Part shown: one piece after another, positions 34,473 through 43,109 of the stretch
Numbering within the stretch: position 1 is the stretch's first letter
How the letters are laid out: each line of letters begins with the position of its first letter
NCBI RefSeq assembly: GCF_003048875.2
Contig: NZ_CP049264.1
Coordinates: forward strand, 1,178,001 to 1,242,000
Reading direction: 5' to 3'
From: Campylobacter concisus
Lineage (GTDB): Bacteria > Campylobacterota > Campylobacteria > Campylobacterales > Campylobacteraceae
DNA: 64,000 nt
The notes under the pieces: generated by a model
What the model was told of the DNA's origin: nothing
Database searches by the model: none
Seen by the model: only the letters and a program-made list of their open reading frames with translations
Translations under genes and position numbers: made by a program

Positions 34473-36344
34473 TTACTCGACTTCAGCGTCTATGACGTCG
34501 TCGTCTTTTTTGTTGCCGCCGTTTGCACCAGCGTTTTCATCTTTTTTATACATAGCTTCTGCTAGTTTGTGGCTAGCTTTGCTTAGAGCTTCTACCTTTG
34601 CGTCGATTTGCTCTTTTGAAGAGTTTTCATCTTTTAGAACCTCTTTTAGATCATTTAGCGCAGCTTCGATGTTGCTTCTATCTTCAGCTGGGACTTTCTC
34701 GCCAAGCTCGCTCATGCTCTTTTCAGTTTGATGAACAAGCGCGTCTGCTTGGTTTCTAGCTTCGACTGCGTCTTTGCGTTTTTTATCCTCTTCTTTGTGA
34801 AGCTCAGCATCTTTTACCATGCTATTTATCTCATCTTCGCTAAGACCGCTTGATCCTGAGATAGTGATGTTTTGGGCTTTGCCAGTCGCTTTATCTTTTG
34901 CTGAAACGGTTAAAATTCCGTTTGCGTCGATGTCAAATTCAACTTCGATTTGAGGCACGCCTCTTGGAGCTGCTGGGATGCCCTCTAAGTTGAAGTTACC
35001 AAGTGATTTATTATCCCTTGCAAACTCACGCTCACCTTGTAAAACCATGATAGTAACGGCACTTTGGTTATCTTCAGCAGTTGAGAAGACTTGGCTTTTC
35101 TTAGTTGGTATGGTTGTACCTTTTTCGATGATCTTAGTCATAACGCCGCCAAGTGTCTCGATACCAAGGCTAAGTGGAGTAACGTCAAGAAGTAGAACAT
35201 CTTTAACGTCGCCTTTTATAACCGCACCTTGGATCGCAGCACCGATAGCCACGACTTCATCTGGGTTCACGCTCTTATTTAGCTCTTTGCCAAATGCTTT
35301 TTTAACCTCTTCTTGAACAAGTGGCACACGAGTTGAACCACCGACCATTACGACCTCTTTGATGTCGCTCTTGCTTAGACCTGCATCTTTGATGACTTCA
35401 TTTATCTTAGTGATAGTCTCGCCCACAAGTGAGTCGATCATACCTTCAAATTTAGCGCGAGTTAGCTTTTTGACAAGGTGTTTTGGACCAGTCGCGTCAG
35501 CTGTGATAAATGGTAAATTTATCTCAGTCTCTTGAGCTGAGCTTAGCTCTTTTTTAGCATTTTCAGCTGCTTCTTTCAAGCGTTGAAGTGCCATGATATC
35601 GCCTTTTAGATCGATACCAGTTTCGTTTTTAAACTCACTTACCAACCAGTCGATGATCTTGTTATCAAAGTCATCACCACCTAAGAATGCGTTACCGCCA
35701 GTTGCCAAAACTTCAACGATATTATCGCCAGTTTCAAGCACTGTAACGTCGAATGTACCACCACCTAGGTCATAAACTAAAATTTTCTCAGCCTCTTTTT
35801 TATCAAGACCATAAGCAAGTGCCGCAGCTGTTGGCTCGTTGATGATACGAAGCACATTTAGTCCTGCAATCGTTCCAGCCTCTTTTGTAGCCTTTCTTTG
35901 GCTATCGTTAAAGTAAGCTGGCACTGTGATAACCGCATCTGTTACCTTTTCACCAAGGTATGCTTCAGCATCTTCTTTTAGTTTGATAAGAATTTTTGCT
36001 GAAATTTCTTGCGGAGTATAGACCTTACCAGCGATCTCAACCGCGCAAGCGCCATTTCTATCTACAACGTGATATGGTAAGCGAGCCTTTGCCTCTTCAG
36101 CATTTTTTTCATTGCTCATCAAACCCATGATACGTTTGATAGAATATATCGTTTTTTCAGGGTTTGTAACTGCTTGACGTTTTGCGACGTCACCTACTAG
36201 AATTTCACCTTTATCTGTAAAAGCAACAACAGATGGAGTTGTGTTTTTGCCCTCTTTATTTGGGATAACCTTGCTCTCGCCGCGCTCAAAAACGCTCACA
36301 CAAGAGTTTGTTGTACCTAAGTCTATACCTATAACTTTTGACAT
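34473..36344 (-). CDS. dnaK: Hsp70 chaperone DnaK
   Basis: DnaK binds unfolded polypeptides in an ATP-dependent cycle with DnaJ and GrpE. The 623-residue protein starts [18 protein letters not shown], the phosphate-1 motif, and contains [17 protein letters not shown] near residue 192, [15 protein letters not shown] near residue 333 and the interdomain [16 protein letters not shown] linker. The C-terminal tail is acidic with VIDAEVE at the end in place of EEVD. It is third in the hrcA-grpE-dnaK operon, 31 bp after grpE, under the CIRCE site at 37712-37738. Confidence 0.98.
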   Translation of the reverse strand: MSKVIGIDLGTTNSCVSVFERGESKVIPNKEGKNTTPSVVAFTDKGEILVGDVAKRQAVTNPEKTIYSIKRIMGLMSNEKNAEEAKARLPYHVVDRNGACAVEIAGKVYTPQEISAKILIKLKEDAEAYLGEKVTDAVITVPAYFNDSQRKATKEAGTIAGLNVLRIINEPTAAALAYGLDKKEAEKILVYDLGGGTFDVTVLETGDNIVEVLATGGNAFLGGDDFDNKIIDWLVSEFKNETGIDLKGDIMALQRLKEAAENAKKELSSAQETEINLPFITADATGPKHLVKKLTRAKFEGMIDSLVGETITKINEVIKDAGLSKSDIKEVVMVGGSTRVPLVQEEVKKAFGKELNKSVNPDEVVAIGAAIQGAVIKGDVKDVLLLDVTPLSLGIETLGGVMTKIIEKGTTIPTKKSQVFSTAEDNQSAVTIMVLQGEREFARDNKSLGNFNLEGIPAAPRGVPQIEVEFDIDANGILTVSAKDKATGKAQNITISGSSGLSEDEINSMVKDAELHKEEDKKRKDAVEARNQADALVHQTEKSMSELGEKVPAEDRSNIEAALNDLKEVLKDENSSKEQIDAKVEALSKASHKLAEAMYKKDENAGANGGNKKDDDVIDAEVE

Positions 36345-36375
36345 ATTTTTCCTTTATTAGATTTATTTTTTAAAT

Positions 36376-36918
36376 TTAGTTTGCCACACTGACCATAGCT
36401 GGGCGCAAAACCCTACCATTTATCATATAGCCTTTTTGTAAAGCTTGCACGATCTGACCGCTTTGTTTCTCCTCGCTATCGACCCTTAAAACGGCATTAT
36501 GCACATTTGGATCAAACTCGGCATCAGTTGCGATCTCGCTCACGCCATGCTTTTCAAAACATTTCTTGAACTGATTTATCGTTATCAAAATGCCCTCTTT
36601 GATCTTTTTAGCAAATTCATCATCTTCTGGGTCAAAATTTGCAGCGATCTCGAGCGCATCGATGACAGGTAGCAAGTCCCTTGCAAATTTCTCATTTGCA
36701 TAGCTTGCAACGTCTGCTTTCTCTTTTTCATAACGCTTTTTGATATTTTCAAACTCAGCATTTGCTCTGTAATATTTATCAGTGATCTCGCCAAGCTCTT
36801 TTTCGAGCTTCTCCACTTTTGAGATATCGCCAAGTGCATCTAAATTTACGCTATCGCTAGCTGCCTCTTGCACAGGCTCGACCTCAGGTAGATTTTGCTC
36901 TTTTACCTCTTCGCTCAC
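36376..36918 (-). CDS. grpE: Nucleotide exchange factor GrpE
   Basis: GrpE drives ADP release from DnaK. The 180-residue protein has an acidic disordered N-terminus (residues 1-35), a long coiled helix with ELGEITDKYYRANAEFENIK, and the C-terminal beta domain with PNVHNAVLRVDSEEK, GQIVQALQKGYMINGRVLRP and AMVSVAN at the end, the GrpE signature. It overlaps hrcA by 4 bp and precedes dnaK. Confidence 0.96.
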   Translation of the reverse strand: MSEEVKEQNLPEVEPVQEAASDSVNLDALGDISKVEKLEKELGEITDKYYRANAEFENIKKRYEKEKADVASYANEKFARDLLPVIDALEIAANFDPEDDEFAKKIKEGILITINQFKKCFEKHGVSEIATDAEFDPNVHNAVLRVDSEEKQSGQIVQALQKGYMINGRVLRPAMVSVAN

Positions 36919-37709
36919 GCGGCCTCCTTTATTAGATTTATAAATTTCACATAATCAGTATAAACACTGCCAGCACAGATCATCTGCGCCTCGCTACCAA
37001 GGTAGTTTGCTTTAAATTTAAGCCCCATGTAATTTTCATCAAACATAGGAGAAAATGTAAGCTTTTCGTCCATCTGCAAGCTAAAACTTGGGTCAAAAAC
37101 CATCTTAAAGCGTCTATCCTTAAACATATCAAAGGCTAAAATTTCATTTTCTTGGAAGTAAATTTTAGTCCTTTTAAGCTCTCTTATCTTGTTTTTTAGT
37201 TCGCTTAAGCCAACTTGAGAACAGATAAGCTCAAGCTTGTCTAAGCTAACTCCGATAAGGTTGTTTAAAAATTTATACATCCTAGCGTCAAATTTAATGG
37301 CGATCTCATCGCCACTAAAATTTAAAACCAGATATCTATCATTTAAATTTAAAATTTCTAGCAACTCCTTATCGATCGTGCCAAAAATCATACAATAAAG
37401 CTCAAACTCATCACAGAGCATCTTTAGGCTTCTTGGGTCATTTATCTCTAAATTTATGTCGCTCTCAGTAAAAATTTCACTCCAATATCTTCTCATCGCA
37501 GCGATAGTTGGGATCCTGCCGCCACTTATGTGAAGCTTTGTGATCTCGCCCTCATCTGAAAGCTTTTTAAAATAAACACGTATCGTCGATGCTGGTATCG
37601 CCATGCTCATACGAGAGCCAAGCTCGTTTGAGCCAATAGGCGCATTGTCCTGCAAATAGGCTTCAATGATAGAATTTAGTATCAAATCGCGTTTATTTGT
37701 TTTACTCAC
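36915..37709 (-). CDS. hrcA: Heat-inducible transcription repressor HrcA
   Basis: HrcA represses heat-shock operons by binding CIRCE. The 264-residue call uses the GTG at 37707-37709 (MSKTNKRDLILNSIIEAYL), which starts at the usual distance from the winged-helix domain; another GTG three codons upstream overlaps the operator. Family marks are NAPIGSNELGSRM near residue 22, IPASTIRVYFKKLSDEGEI near 39-57 and HISGGRIPT near residue 60, all in the DNA-binding half. The C-terminal half is the dimer/effector domain. GrpE and DnaK follow. Confidence 0.93.
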   Translation of the reverse strand: MSKTNKRDLILNSIIEAYLQDNAPIGSNELGSRMSMAIPASTIRVYFKKLSDEGEITKLHISGGRIPTIAAMRRYWSEIFTESDINLEINDPRSLKMLCDEFELYCMIFGTIDKELLEILNLNDRYLVLNFSGDEIAIKFDARMYKFLNNLIGVSLDKLELICSQVGLSELKNKIRELKRTKIYFQENEILAFDMFKDRRFKMVFDPSFSLQMDEKLTFSPMFDENYMGLKFKANYLGSEAQMICAGSVYTDYVKFINLIKEAA

Positions 37710-37711
37710 TT

Positions 37712-37738
37712 TTAGCACTCTTTCTTTTTAATTGCTAA
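37712..37738 (-). promoter_or_regulatory. CIRCE operator upstream of hrcA
   Basis: On the minus strand TTAGCAATT, nine bases, GAGTGCTAA. The consensus is TTAGCACTC-N9-GAGTGCTAA: the downstream half is perfect and the upstream half has six of nine. It lies at the expected transcription start of the promoter at 37743-37771 and touches the hrcA start codon, a good position for HrcA autoregulation. Confidence 0.88.
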
Positions 37739-37742
37739 GCGG

Positions 37743-37771
37743 ATTATACAACTTTAGTTTATCAATGTCAA
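37743..37771 (-). promoter_or_regulatory. Consensus sigma-70 promoter of hrcA-grpE-dnaK
   Basis: TTGACA (complement of 37766-37771) and TATAAT (complement of 37743-37748) are separated by exactly 17 bases. Both hexamers are perfect consensus. The predicted start, about seven bases downstream, falls within the CIRCE element. Confidence 0.88.
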
Positions 37772-37946
37772 GTATATAAGTTAAAAAAATTTATTTATAT
37801 ATATTTAGCCTATATAACTAAACTTTTCTAATGCCTATATTATAAGCTTTGCGTAAAAACAAATAAAAATTTAAAGCAAAATAAAAAATTTAACTTCAAC
37901 ATAAAACCCAAAATTTCTAATTATATTCAAGAATTTAAAAGATTTT

Positions 37947-37964
37947 TATACGTTTTAACGTATA
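37947..37964. promoter_or_regulatory. Inverted repeat, candidate operator of the HTH gene
   Basis: TATACGTT and AACGTATA form 8-bp inverted arms around two T, about 115 bp before the HTH gene. A third copy of AACGTATA (38062-38069) overlaps the HTH gene's -10 box. The rest of 37772-38077 is very AT-rich with no ORF. Binding by the HTH protein is an inference. Confidence 0.45.
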
Positions 37965-38061
37965 TTATAAATAATTTTTAGTATGTTTAATACTCAACCT
38001 TGATATTTATATACTATTTTACATTATTTATATAAAATTTTAGGTATATTTAATGATAAAT

Positions 38062-38071
38062 AACGTATAAT
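38062..38071 (+). promoter_or_regulatory. -10 box of the HTH gene with overlapping half-operator
   Basis: TATAAT (38066-38071) ends six bases before the HTH gene's ATG, so transcription would start at or next to the A of the ATG. AACGTATA (38062-38069) matches the arm of the inverted repeat at 37947-37964. No ribosome site precedes the ATG. Confidence 0.5.
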
Positions 38072-38077
38072 TCTTCA

Positions 38078-38323
38078 ATGATTGATACAAGTGATATATT
38101 TAATTTGCTTCACAATGCAGTTGAGGCAAAAAATATCGGTAAGAAAATTTCACAAGCAAAAATGGCAGAAGATCTTGGCGTGCCTATGAGAACATATCAG
38201 GACTGGAGACTTGGAAACTCAAAGCCACAAGCTGCTGCTGCTGTTTGCAAACTGCTATGTGAGCTTGACGATGATGAAATATTATTTGTTGTCAATAAGA
38301 TGAGAAAATTGCTAGGAAAATAG
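38078..38323 (+). CDS. Small HTH (Xre-like) DNA-binding protein
   Basis: The 81-residue protein contains a helix-turn-helix at about residues 25-55: ISQAKMAEDLGVPMRTYQDW, then RLGNSKPQAAAAVCKLL, the layout of Xre/Cro-like regulators. The C-terminal helix ends in Lys-rich NKMRKLLGK. There is no ribosome site before the ATG, and a TATAAT ends six bases upstream, so the mRNA is probably leaderless. The next gene starts immediately after its stop codon. AACGTATA repeats upstream are candidate binding sites. I do not recognise a specific named regulator. Confidence 0.7.
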   Translation: MIDTSDIFNLLHNAVEAKNIGKKISQAKMAEDLGVPMRTYQDWRLGNSKPQAAAAVCKLLCELDDDEILFVVNKMRKLLGK

Positions 38324-38503
38324 ATGGAAAATTTAACACAAAAAGAGAGAATCGACCTTGAGAGCGTTTTTGCAGTCATTTGCACTAAAAAAGAGTCAAA
38401 AATTTTAGTCACTTATAAAGATCTATGCTCGGCTGCAGCTTCAAAATTTCATGTAGTTAAAAATAAGATCAAAAAAGCAAGAGAAAAAAGAGCCAAAATT
38501 TAG
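38324..38503 (+). CDS. Small basic protein cotranscribed with the HTH gene
   Basis: The 59-residue ORF starts at the ATG directly after the HTH stop codon (TAGATG). It reads MENLTQKERIDLESVFAVIC, then TKKESKILVTYKDLCSAAAS and a very basic tail (KNKIKKAREKRAKI). The stop-start junction suggests translational coupling, and AGGAAAA lies seven bases upstream. I recognise no family. A DNA- or RNA-binding accessory, or one half of a regulator pair, are possibilities only. Confidence 0.55.
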   Translation: MENLTQKERIDLESVFAVICTKKESKILVTYKDLCSAAASKFHVVKNKIKKAREKRAKI

Positions 38504-38746
38504 TATTTTTGGCTTGAAATTTAGTTATTTCATAAATTTCGTAGCCAAAAAGACCGTCAAATAAATTTCATCCTACCTATTTATATAGGGTTTTGCTCCG
38601 CTTATCTTAACAAGCATCTATATTAGCTACTAAAAGATAGCTCTAGTAGCTGAGCCTAAATTTATCAAATTTAATGCCATCATGCTTTTTCTATCCACTT
38701 CTTTATTGCGTATTCTTTTTACATTTCTTATCTATAAAATTTTAGA

Positions 38747-39114
38747 AGTTTTTTGCAAGATCAATGAGTAAAGACGGCCTAAATAGAATGGAATTTGAAA
38801 TTTCAGAGCTTGCAAAAGCGGTTGGTTTTAGCGTCATTTCAAAAGATAGAAATCCAGCTTGGAAACCTATAAATGATAAATTTGCAAACGATATCTTAGA
38901 AGAGCTTAAAATTTATAAGCCAAATGCAAGGATAACAGCTGTGCATGCTGGGCTTGAGTGTGGAGTGCTTTTGGAGAAAAAAGCAGGTCTTAGTGCATGT
39001 TCTATTGGACCAAATATCTACTCACCTCACTCTACAAGAGAACACTGCGAAGTAGCTTCTGCGCTTTTTATCGAAAAAGTAGTTCGCGGTATCGTTAAAA
39101 AATATAACTCATAA
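38747..39114 (+). pseudogene. Inverted duplicate of the pepD 3' end
   Basis: This stretch matches the last 119 or so codons of pepD (18757-19124, other strand) plus, beyond the stop, the 30-base palindromic terminator, ending about 39152. Within the 116-codon ORF from 38764 I count 14 codons that differ, of which 13 are synonymous and one changes Asn to Ser. The fragment lacks the metal-binding N-terminal domain, so it cannot be an active peptidase. The upstream junction is at about 38747, where similarity stops abruptly. Confidence 0.9.
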
Positions 39115-39121
39115 AAAAAGT

Positions 39122-39151
39122 AAAATTTGCTAGAAATTTCTAGCAAATTTT
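39122..39151. terminator. Copy of the pepD/nth palindromic terminator
   Basis: The same perfect 30-base palindrome as at 18722-18751, carried along with the pepD fragment. It can end transcription of the HTH cassette and of pyrC from the other side. Confidence 0.65.
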
Positions 39152-39203
39152 ATATCTCAAAGCATCTAAAGCAAATTTGCCTGCAAGTGCGAGTAAATTT
39201 AGA

Positions 39204-40481
39204 CTATTTCCCAAACTCATAAACGATCTTGCCACTTTTTATCGTGGTAGTCGCTGCGCCTTTTAGCTTTTTGCCAAATAGTGGAGAATTTACCGATTTT
39301 GAGCGGTTTATCTTTTCATCATAAACATACTCGATCTCAGGGTCTATCACTGCGATGTCAGCTAGCATGCCATCAGCAAGCCTGCCTTTATCTTTTAAAT
39401 TTAGTATCTTAGCTGCATTTGCAGATGTTAGCTCCACCATGCGCTCTAAGCTTATAACGCCTTCATTTACGAGCTTAAGAGTGAGCGGCACAAGGGTTTG
39501 AAGTCCGATGATACCAAATGGTGCCTTGTCAAATTCCACTATCTTTTCGTCCGTGTGATGTGGGGCATGATCGGTGGCGATAACGTCTATAAGGCCGCTT
39601 TTTAGTGCCTCTCTTACTGCTTTTACGTCGCTTATCTCACGAAGTGGCGGCGACATTTTGAAATTTGTATCGTAGGCATTTTTCAAAATTTCATCGTCGC
39701 TAAAGCTAAAGTGGTGAGGTGTCGCCTCGCAAGTGATGTTTATGCCCTCTTTTTTACCCATTTCGATGATCTTTAGCGAGTACTCCGAGCTTACGTGAGC
39801 GATGTGGATGTGCGCTTTGGTGAGCTTTGCAAGTAGCATATCACGGCTCACTGCGATCTCCTCTTTCTCCCTTGCCATGCCGCGAAGTCCAAGTATGGCT
39901 GAGACCTTGCCCTCGTGCATGACGCCCTGCCTGCAAAGTGAGCAATCCTCTGAGTGGCTTATGCAAAAGCTACCAAACATGCTTGAGTACTCAAGTGCCG
40001 CTCTCATCACGCTTGAGCTAGTCACTGGCAAGCCGTCATCACTAAATGCAACTGCGCCAGCTTCTATAAGATCACCCATTTCAACGATCTCGTTGCCACC
40101 AAGCCCTTTGCTAATGGCTGCGATTGGTAAAAGATCGATCAGTCCGCAGTTTTTAGCCTTTTCTATCATCGCTCTTGTGATCGAGGCATTGTCATTTACT
40201 GGGTTTGTGTTAGCCATGCAAAGGCATGTGGTCACTCCTCCAGCCACAGCCGCCTGCGAGCCTGAGATGATGTCGTCTTTATACTCTTGACCAGGATCGC
40301 GAAAATGCACGTGCATGTCGATAAGTCCTGGCATGACGAGCTTATTTGTAGCGTCTATGACCTTATCAGCCTCAAATTTCTCACTTCCGATTTTGGCTAT
40401 TTTGCCGTTTTCTATTAGGATATTTGCCTTAAATTTCTCGTCGCTATTTACGATAGTGCCGTTAATTATTGCTATTTTCAT
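39204..40481 (-). CDS. pyrC: Dihydroorotase
   Basis: PyrC cyclises carbamoyl-aspartate to dihydroorotate in pyrimidine synthesis. The 425-residue protein is the class I (long) form with the metal motif DMHVHFRDPGQEYKDDI near residues 57-73, CEATPHHFSF near residue 267 and ATDHAPHHTDEKI near 297. Its start lies 2 bp after the pyrB stop, so the two successive pathway enzymes are coexpressed and could form a complex, as class I PyrC and PyrB often do. Confidence 0.95.
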   Translation of the reverse strand: MKIAIINGTIVNSDEKFKANILIENGKIAKIGSEKFEADKVIDATNKLVMPGLIDMHVHFRDPGQEYKDDIISGSQAAVAGGVTTCLCMANTNPVNDNASITRAMIEKAKNCGLIDLLPIAAISKGLGGNEIVEMGDLIEAGAVAFSDDGLPVTSSSVMRAALEYSSMFGSFCISHSEDCSLCRQGVMHEGKVSAILGLRGMAREKEEIAVSRDMLLAKLTKAHIHIAHVSSEYSLKIIEMGKKEGINITCEATPHHFSFSDDEILKNAYDTNFKMSPPLREISDVKAVREALKSGLIDVIATDHAPHHTDEKIVEFDKAPFGIIGLQTLVPLTLKLVNEGVISLERMVELTSANAAKILNLKDKGRLADGMLADIAVIDPEIEYVYDEKINRSKSVNSPLFGKKLKGAATTTIKSGKIVYEFGK

Positions 40482-40483
40482 CG

Positions 40484-41413
40484 TTAGCCCCTATTTTTTG
40501 CAAGCGTATTTAGTATCGCCATTCTTATAGCAACGCCGTTTTCAACTTGATTTAGTATGACTGAGTGCGTGCCATCAGCCACGTCCGAATTTAACTCCAC
40601 GCCCCTATTTATCGGTCCTGGGTGCAGCACGATCGCGTCAGGCTTTGCTAGCTTTATCCTATTTTTATTTAGTCCAAAAAATTTCGAGTACTCTCTCGAG
40701 CTTGGAAACGCCACGTCCGCACCGCCACGCTCTAGCTGGATGCGAAGCATGATGATGACGTCGCTACCCTCGCAAGCCTCCTCCATATTTTTGCAAATTT
40801 GAGACTCAAAAACCTCAGCGTCTTTTGGCATCATCATCCTTGGCGCAAAGAGCTTTAAATTTATGCCAAATTTCTTCATCGCCCAGATGTCAGACCTTGC
40901 CACGCGGCTTCTAGCGATGTCACCGATGATCGCCACGTTTAAATTTTTATCCAAAATTTTGCCGTGCTCTCTTAGTGTGAAAAGATCAAGCAGAGCTTGG
41001 CTTGGGTGTTCATTTGTGCCGTCCCCTGCATTTACAACACTAGCCTCTGTCCTATCAGCTGCAAATTTCGCCGCTCCAGAGCTTGGGTGACGAAGCACGA
41101 TGATGTCAGTTCTCATAGCAGCCATGTTATTCATCGTGTCATTTAGGCTCTCGCCCTTTGTCACGCTAGAGCTTGACGAGCTGAAATTTATTGTATCAGC
41201 TCCAAGCCTCTTTGCTGCGATCTCAAAGGATGTCCTAGTTCTTGTCGAGTTTTCATAAAATGCGTTGATCGTGGTCTTTCCACGAAGGTAGTCATTTTTT
41301 TTCACTTGGCTTAAATTTAGCTCCTTAAACTCTTTCGCCGCCTCTAGAAAATATAAAATTTCTTCCTTGCTAAGCTCTCTAGTTCCTATCAAATCTTTAT
41401 GTTTGTAGCCCAT
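40484..41413 (-). CDS. pyrB: Aspartate carbamoyltransferase catalytic subunit
   Basis: PyrB condenses carbamoyl phosphate and aspartate. I take the ATG at 41411-41413 (MGYKHKDLIGTREL), behind AAAAGGGCTT; an upstream in-frame start would overlap the preceding gene. The 309-residue protein has the carbamoyl-phosphate site FYENSTRTRTSFE near residue 51, DGTNEHPSQALLDLFT near 130 and LHPGPINRGVEL near residue 265. No regulatory subunit PyrI is next to it. Confidence 0.96.
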   Translation of the reverse strand: MGYKHKDLIGTRELSKEEILYFLEAAKEFKELNLSQVKKNDYLRGKTTINAFYENSTRTRTSFEIAAKRLGADTINFSSSSSSVTKGESLNDTMNNMAAMRTDIIVLRHPSSGAAKFAADRTEASVVNAGDGTNEHPSQALLDLFTLREHGKILDKNLNVAIIGDIARSRVARSDIWAMKKFGINLKLFAPRMMMPKDAEVFESQICKNMEEACEGSDVIIMLRIQLERGGADVAFPSSREYSKFFGLNKNRIKLAKPDAIVLHPGPINRGVELNSDVADGTHSVILNQVENGVAIRMAILNTLAKNRG

Positions 41414-41430
41414 TTTAAGCCCTTTTTGAT

Positions 41431-41841
41431 CTATTTTGTTACAAAGTCGCAAGCTGGTTTATAGCCGTTATCGCAAGCTTTTTTAAACAAAGCTTTTGCC
41501 TTCTCTTCGCTTTTTGCTTCATTATCGTCTTTGTCTTTTATAAGGCCATAAGCTGTCATTTCGCCTAGTTTTTCGCAGGCCATGCCCTCATTTTCATCAC
41601 ACATTTTTGTAAAAATTTTCTCAGCCTGAGCTTTATCTTTCGCCACGCCATCGCCGTTAAATAGCATGATCGCATTCATCGTGCAGGCTTTTTTCTCGCC
41701 CTCGCCGCAAGCTTTGTTAAAAGCAAGATAGGCCTCGTTAAAATTTTTCTTTGCATAAAGCTCATTTGCCTTGTCTAAATTTTCATTTGCCATAGCATTT
41801 AACGCAAAAAGTGCCGCCGCTAAAACTAAAATTTTCTTCAT
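41431..41841 (-). CDS. Small secreted Sel1-repeat protein
   Basis: The 136-residue protein has a signal peptide (MKKILVLAAALFALNAMA) and about two to three Sel1-like repeats with paired Cys: FNKACGEGEKKACTMNAIM, FTKMCDENEGMACEKLGEM and FKKACDNGYKPACDFV. It belongs to the same family as the three tandem genes at 4202-6422 but lies in the flhA-pyrC operon, 17 bp before pyrB. Role unknown. Confidence 0.82.
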   Translation of the reverse strand: MKKILVLAAALFALNAMANENLDKANELYAKKNFNEAYLAFNKACGEGEKKACTMNAIMLFNGDGVAKDKAQAEKIFTKMCDENEGMACEKLGEMTAYGLIKDKDDNEAKSEEKAKALFKKACDNGYKPACDFVTK

Positions 41842-41850
41842 ATTTTCTCC

Positions 41851-42078
41851 TTATTTAAATAACTTTGGATGGTGTTTTTTCATATATTCAACTATCTCTA
41901 TGACCTCGTCGCTACCGCTAGCATCAGAGTTTTCTAGCGCATCGTCGATGCACTCGACATAGAGATTTGCCGCCTCTTCAAGCTTCTCTTTTTTCACTCC
42001 AGCATAGTAAAACATCGCTTCAAGCACCATGCTAAGCTCGTAGCTAAGCTCCTCTACGCTTACCTCTTCTTCTTTCAT
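41851..42078 (-). CDS. Conserved-looking acidic protein of unknown function
   Basis: The 75-residue protein is acidic and helical (MKEEEVSVEELSYELSMVLE, then EAANLYVECIDDALENSDAS) and ends with the basic KKHHPKLFK. It has no signal or membrane segment. Its start overlaps the DHH-phosphoesterase stop by 4 bp and it is 9 bp before the Sel1 gene, so it is surely expressed with them. I do not recognise a family. Confidence 0.7.
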   Translation of the reverse strand: MKEEEVSVEELSYELSMVLEAMFYYAGVKKEKLEEAANLYVECIDDALENSDASGSDEVIEIVEYMKKHHPKLFK

Positions 42079-43100
42079 ATCTCCTCCTGTGTTTTTTTAG
42101 TTATTAGATCAACTATCTGTGCCTTGATCGGCTCATAGCTAAAGCCATCTTTGAAATTTGCAAACAGCCCGCCGCTAGCGTTCACGTGTCCGCCGCCGCC
42201 AACTAGGTGTTTTGCCATGGCGCTAACGTCTAGCTTGCCATTTGCACGAAAGCTTAGCGTTTTTTTATTTGTCACGTCGATAAAGAAGTCAAATTCAGGA
42301 TTTGCCACCAAAAAATCGTTGCCGATAACAGAAACATTGCCGACATTGTAGGTTAAAATTCCTTTATGATCTTTATAGCTTATGCTAAATTTCTCTTTAT
42401 TTTCACTAAGTTTTTTTACGACGTAGTTTGAGATTAGATTGCTTAGCGTATCGTCTTTATCCTCTTTGAAAAATGACTTTTTAATAGCATGCACCTGCAT
42501 ATCAAGGCCTATGTAGTCGTTTTTCTCGTTAAAAAATTTGCTCGCTTCTTTTAAGATGTGATCCATATAGAGGTTGTTTTCAGCTTCAAACATCACCTTA
42601 TTTATCTCTTTAGCATTTGCCACAAGCCCCAAACAAACCTTGCCCATCTCGAAATTTTTATCATCTTTTAGCCAGATATCCACGGCATTTACGACGTCAC
42701 TAAAAATTTCAAGTTCTTTGTTTTTGCCAAAAATGCCAGCAAAAAAGTCGTAAGTGATCTTTGTAGCGCACCTTGAACTATCTAAAAAATACCATGAGTA
42801 AGCGCTCGCGCACTCGGCACCACTTTGGTGATGATCTAGCAAAAATAGCTTTATATTTTTACCATCTATCATCTCCTCAAAGCTCTCACACTGAGCCGGA
42901 GTTAAATTTAGATCAGTGATTAAAATGACGTTTTTATCATCGTTTGAGGCATCTATCTCAGATAGAATTTGAGCAAATTTATCATCTATCTCTCTGCCGT
43001 AGTTTGAGTTTAGAAATTTCACATCTTTGAAGTAAAAATTTGTTATGTATTGCGCGCCGTATCCGTCAAGATCGGTGTGTGAGAGGTGATAAATTTTCAT
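42075..43100 (-). CDS. DHH-family phosphoesterase (NrnA/oligoribonuclease-like)
   Basis: The 341-residue protein has the DHH catalytic motifs: LSHTDLDGYGAQ at residues 6-17, ITDLNLTPAQ near residue 61, LLDHHQSG with Asp-His-His at 89-91, and the DHHA1 substrate loop GGGGHVNASGG near residues 293-303. Such proteins cleave short RNA, pAp or cyclic-dinucleotide products. The exact substrate is open. It lies between flhA (9 bp) and the acidic 75-residue protein. Confidence 0.85.
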   Translation of the reverse strand: MKIYHLSHTDLDGYGAQYITNFYFKDVKFLNSNYGREIDDKFAQILSEIDASNDDKNVILITDLNLTPAQCESFEEMIDGKNIKLFLLDHHQSGAECASAYSWYFLDSSRCATKITYDFFAGIFGKNKELEIFSDVVNAVDIWLKDDKNFEMGKVCLGLVANAKEINKVMFEAENNLYMDHILKEASKFFNEKNDYIGLDMQVHAIKKSFFKEDKDDTLSNLISNYVVKKLSENKEKFSISYKDHKGILTYNVGNVSVIGNDFLVANPEFDFFIDVTNKKTLSFRANGKLDVSAMAKHLVGGGGHVNASGGLFANFKDGFSYEPIKAQIVDLITKKTQEEI

Positions 43101-43109
43101 CTTTTTCCT

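Noticed and set aside
37739-39152. Genomic island or prophage remnant
   Set aside because: No integrase, transposase, attachment repeats or tRNA are seen; only a small cassette and the pepD fragment.
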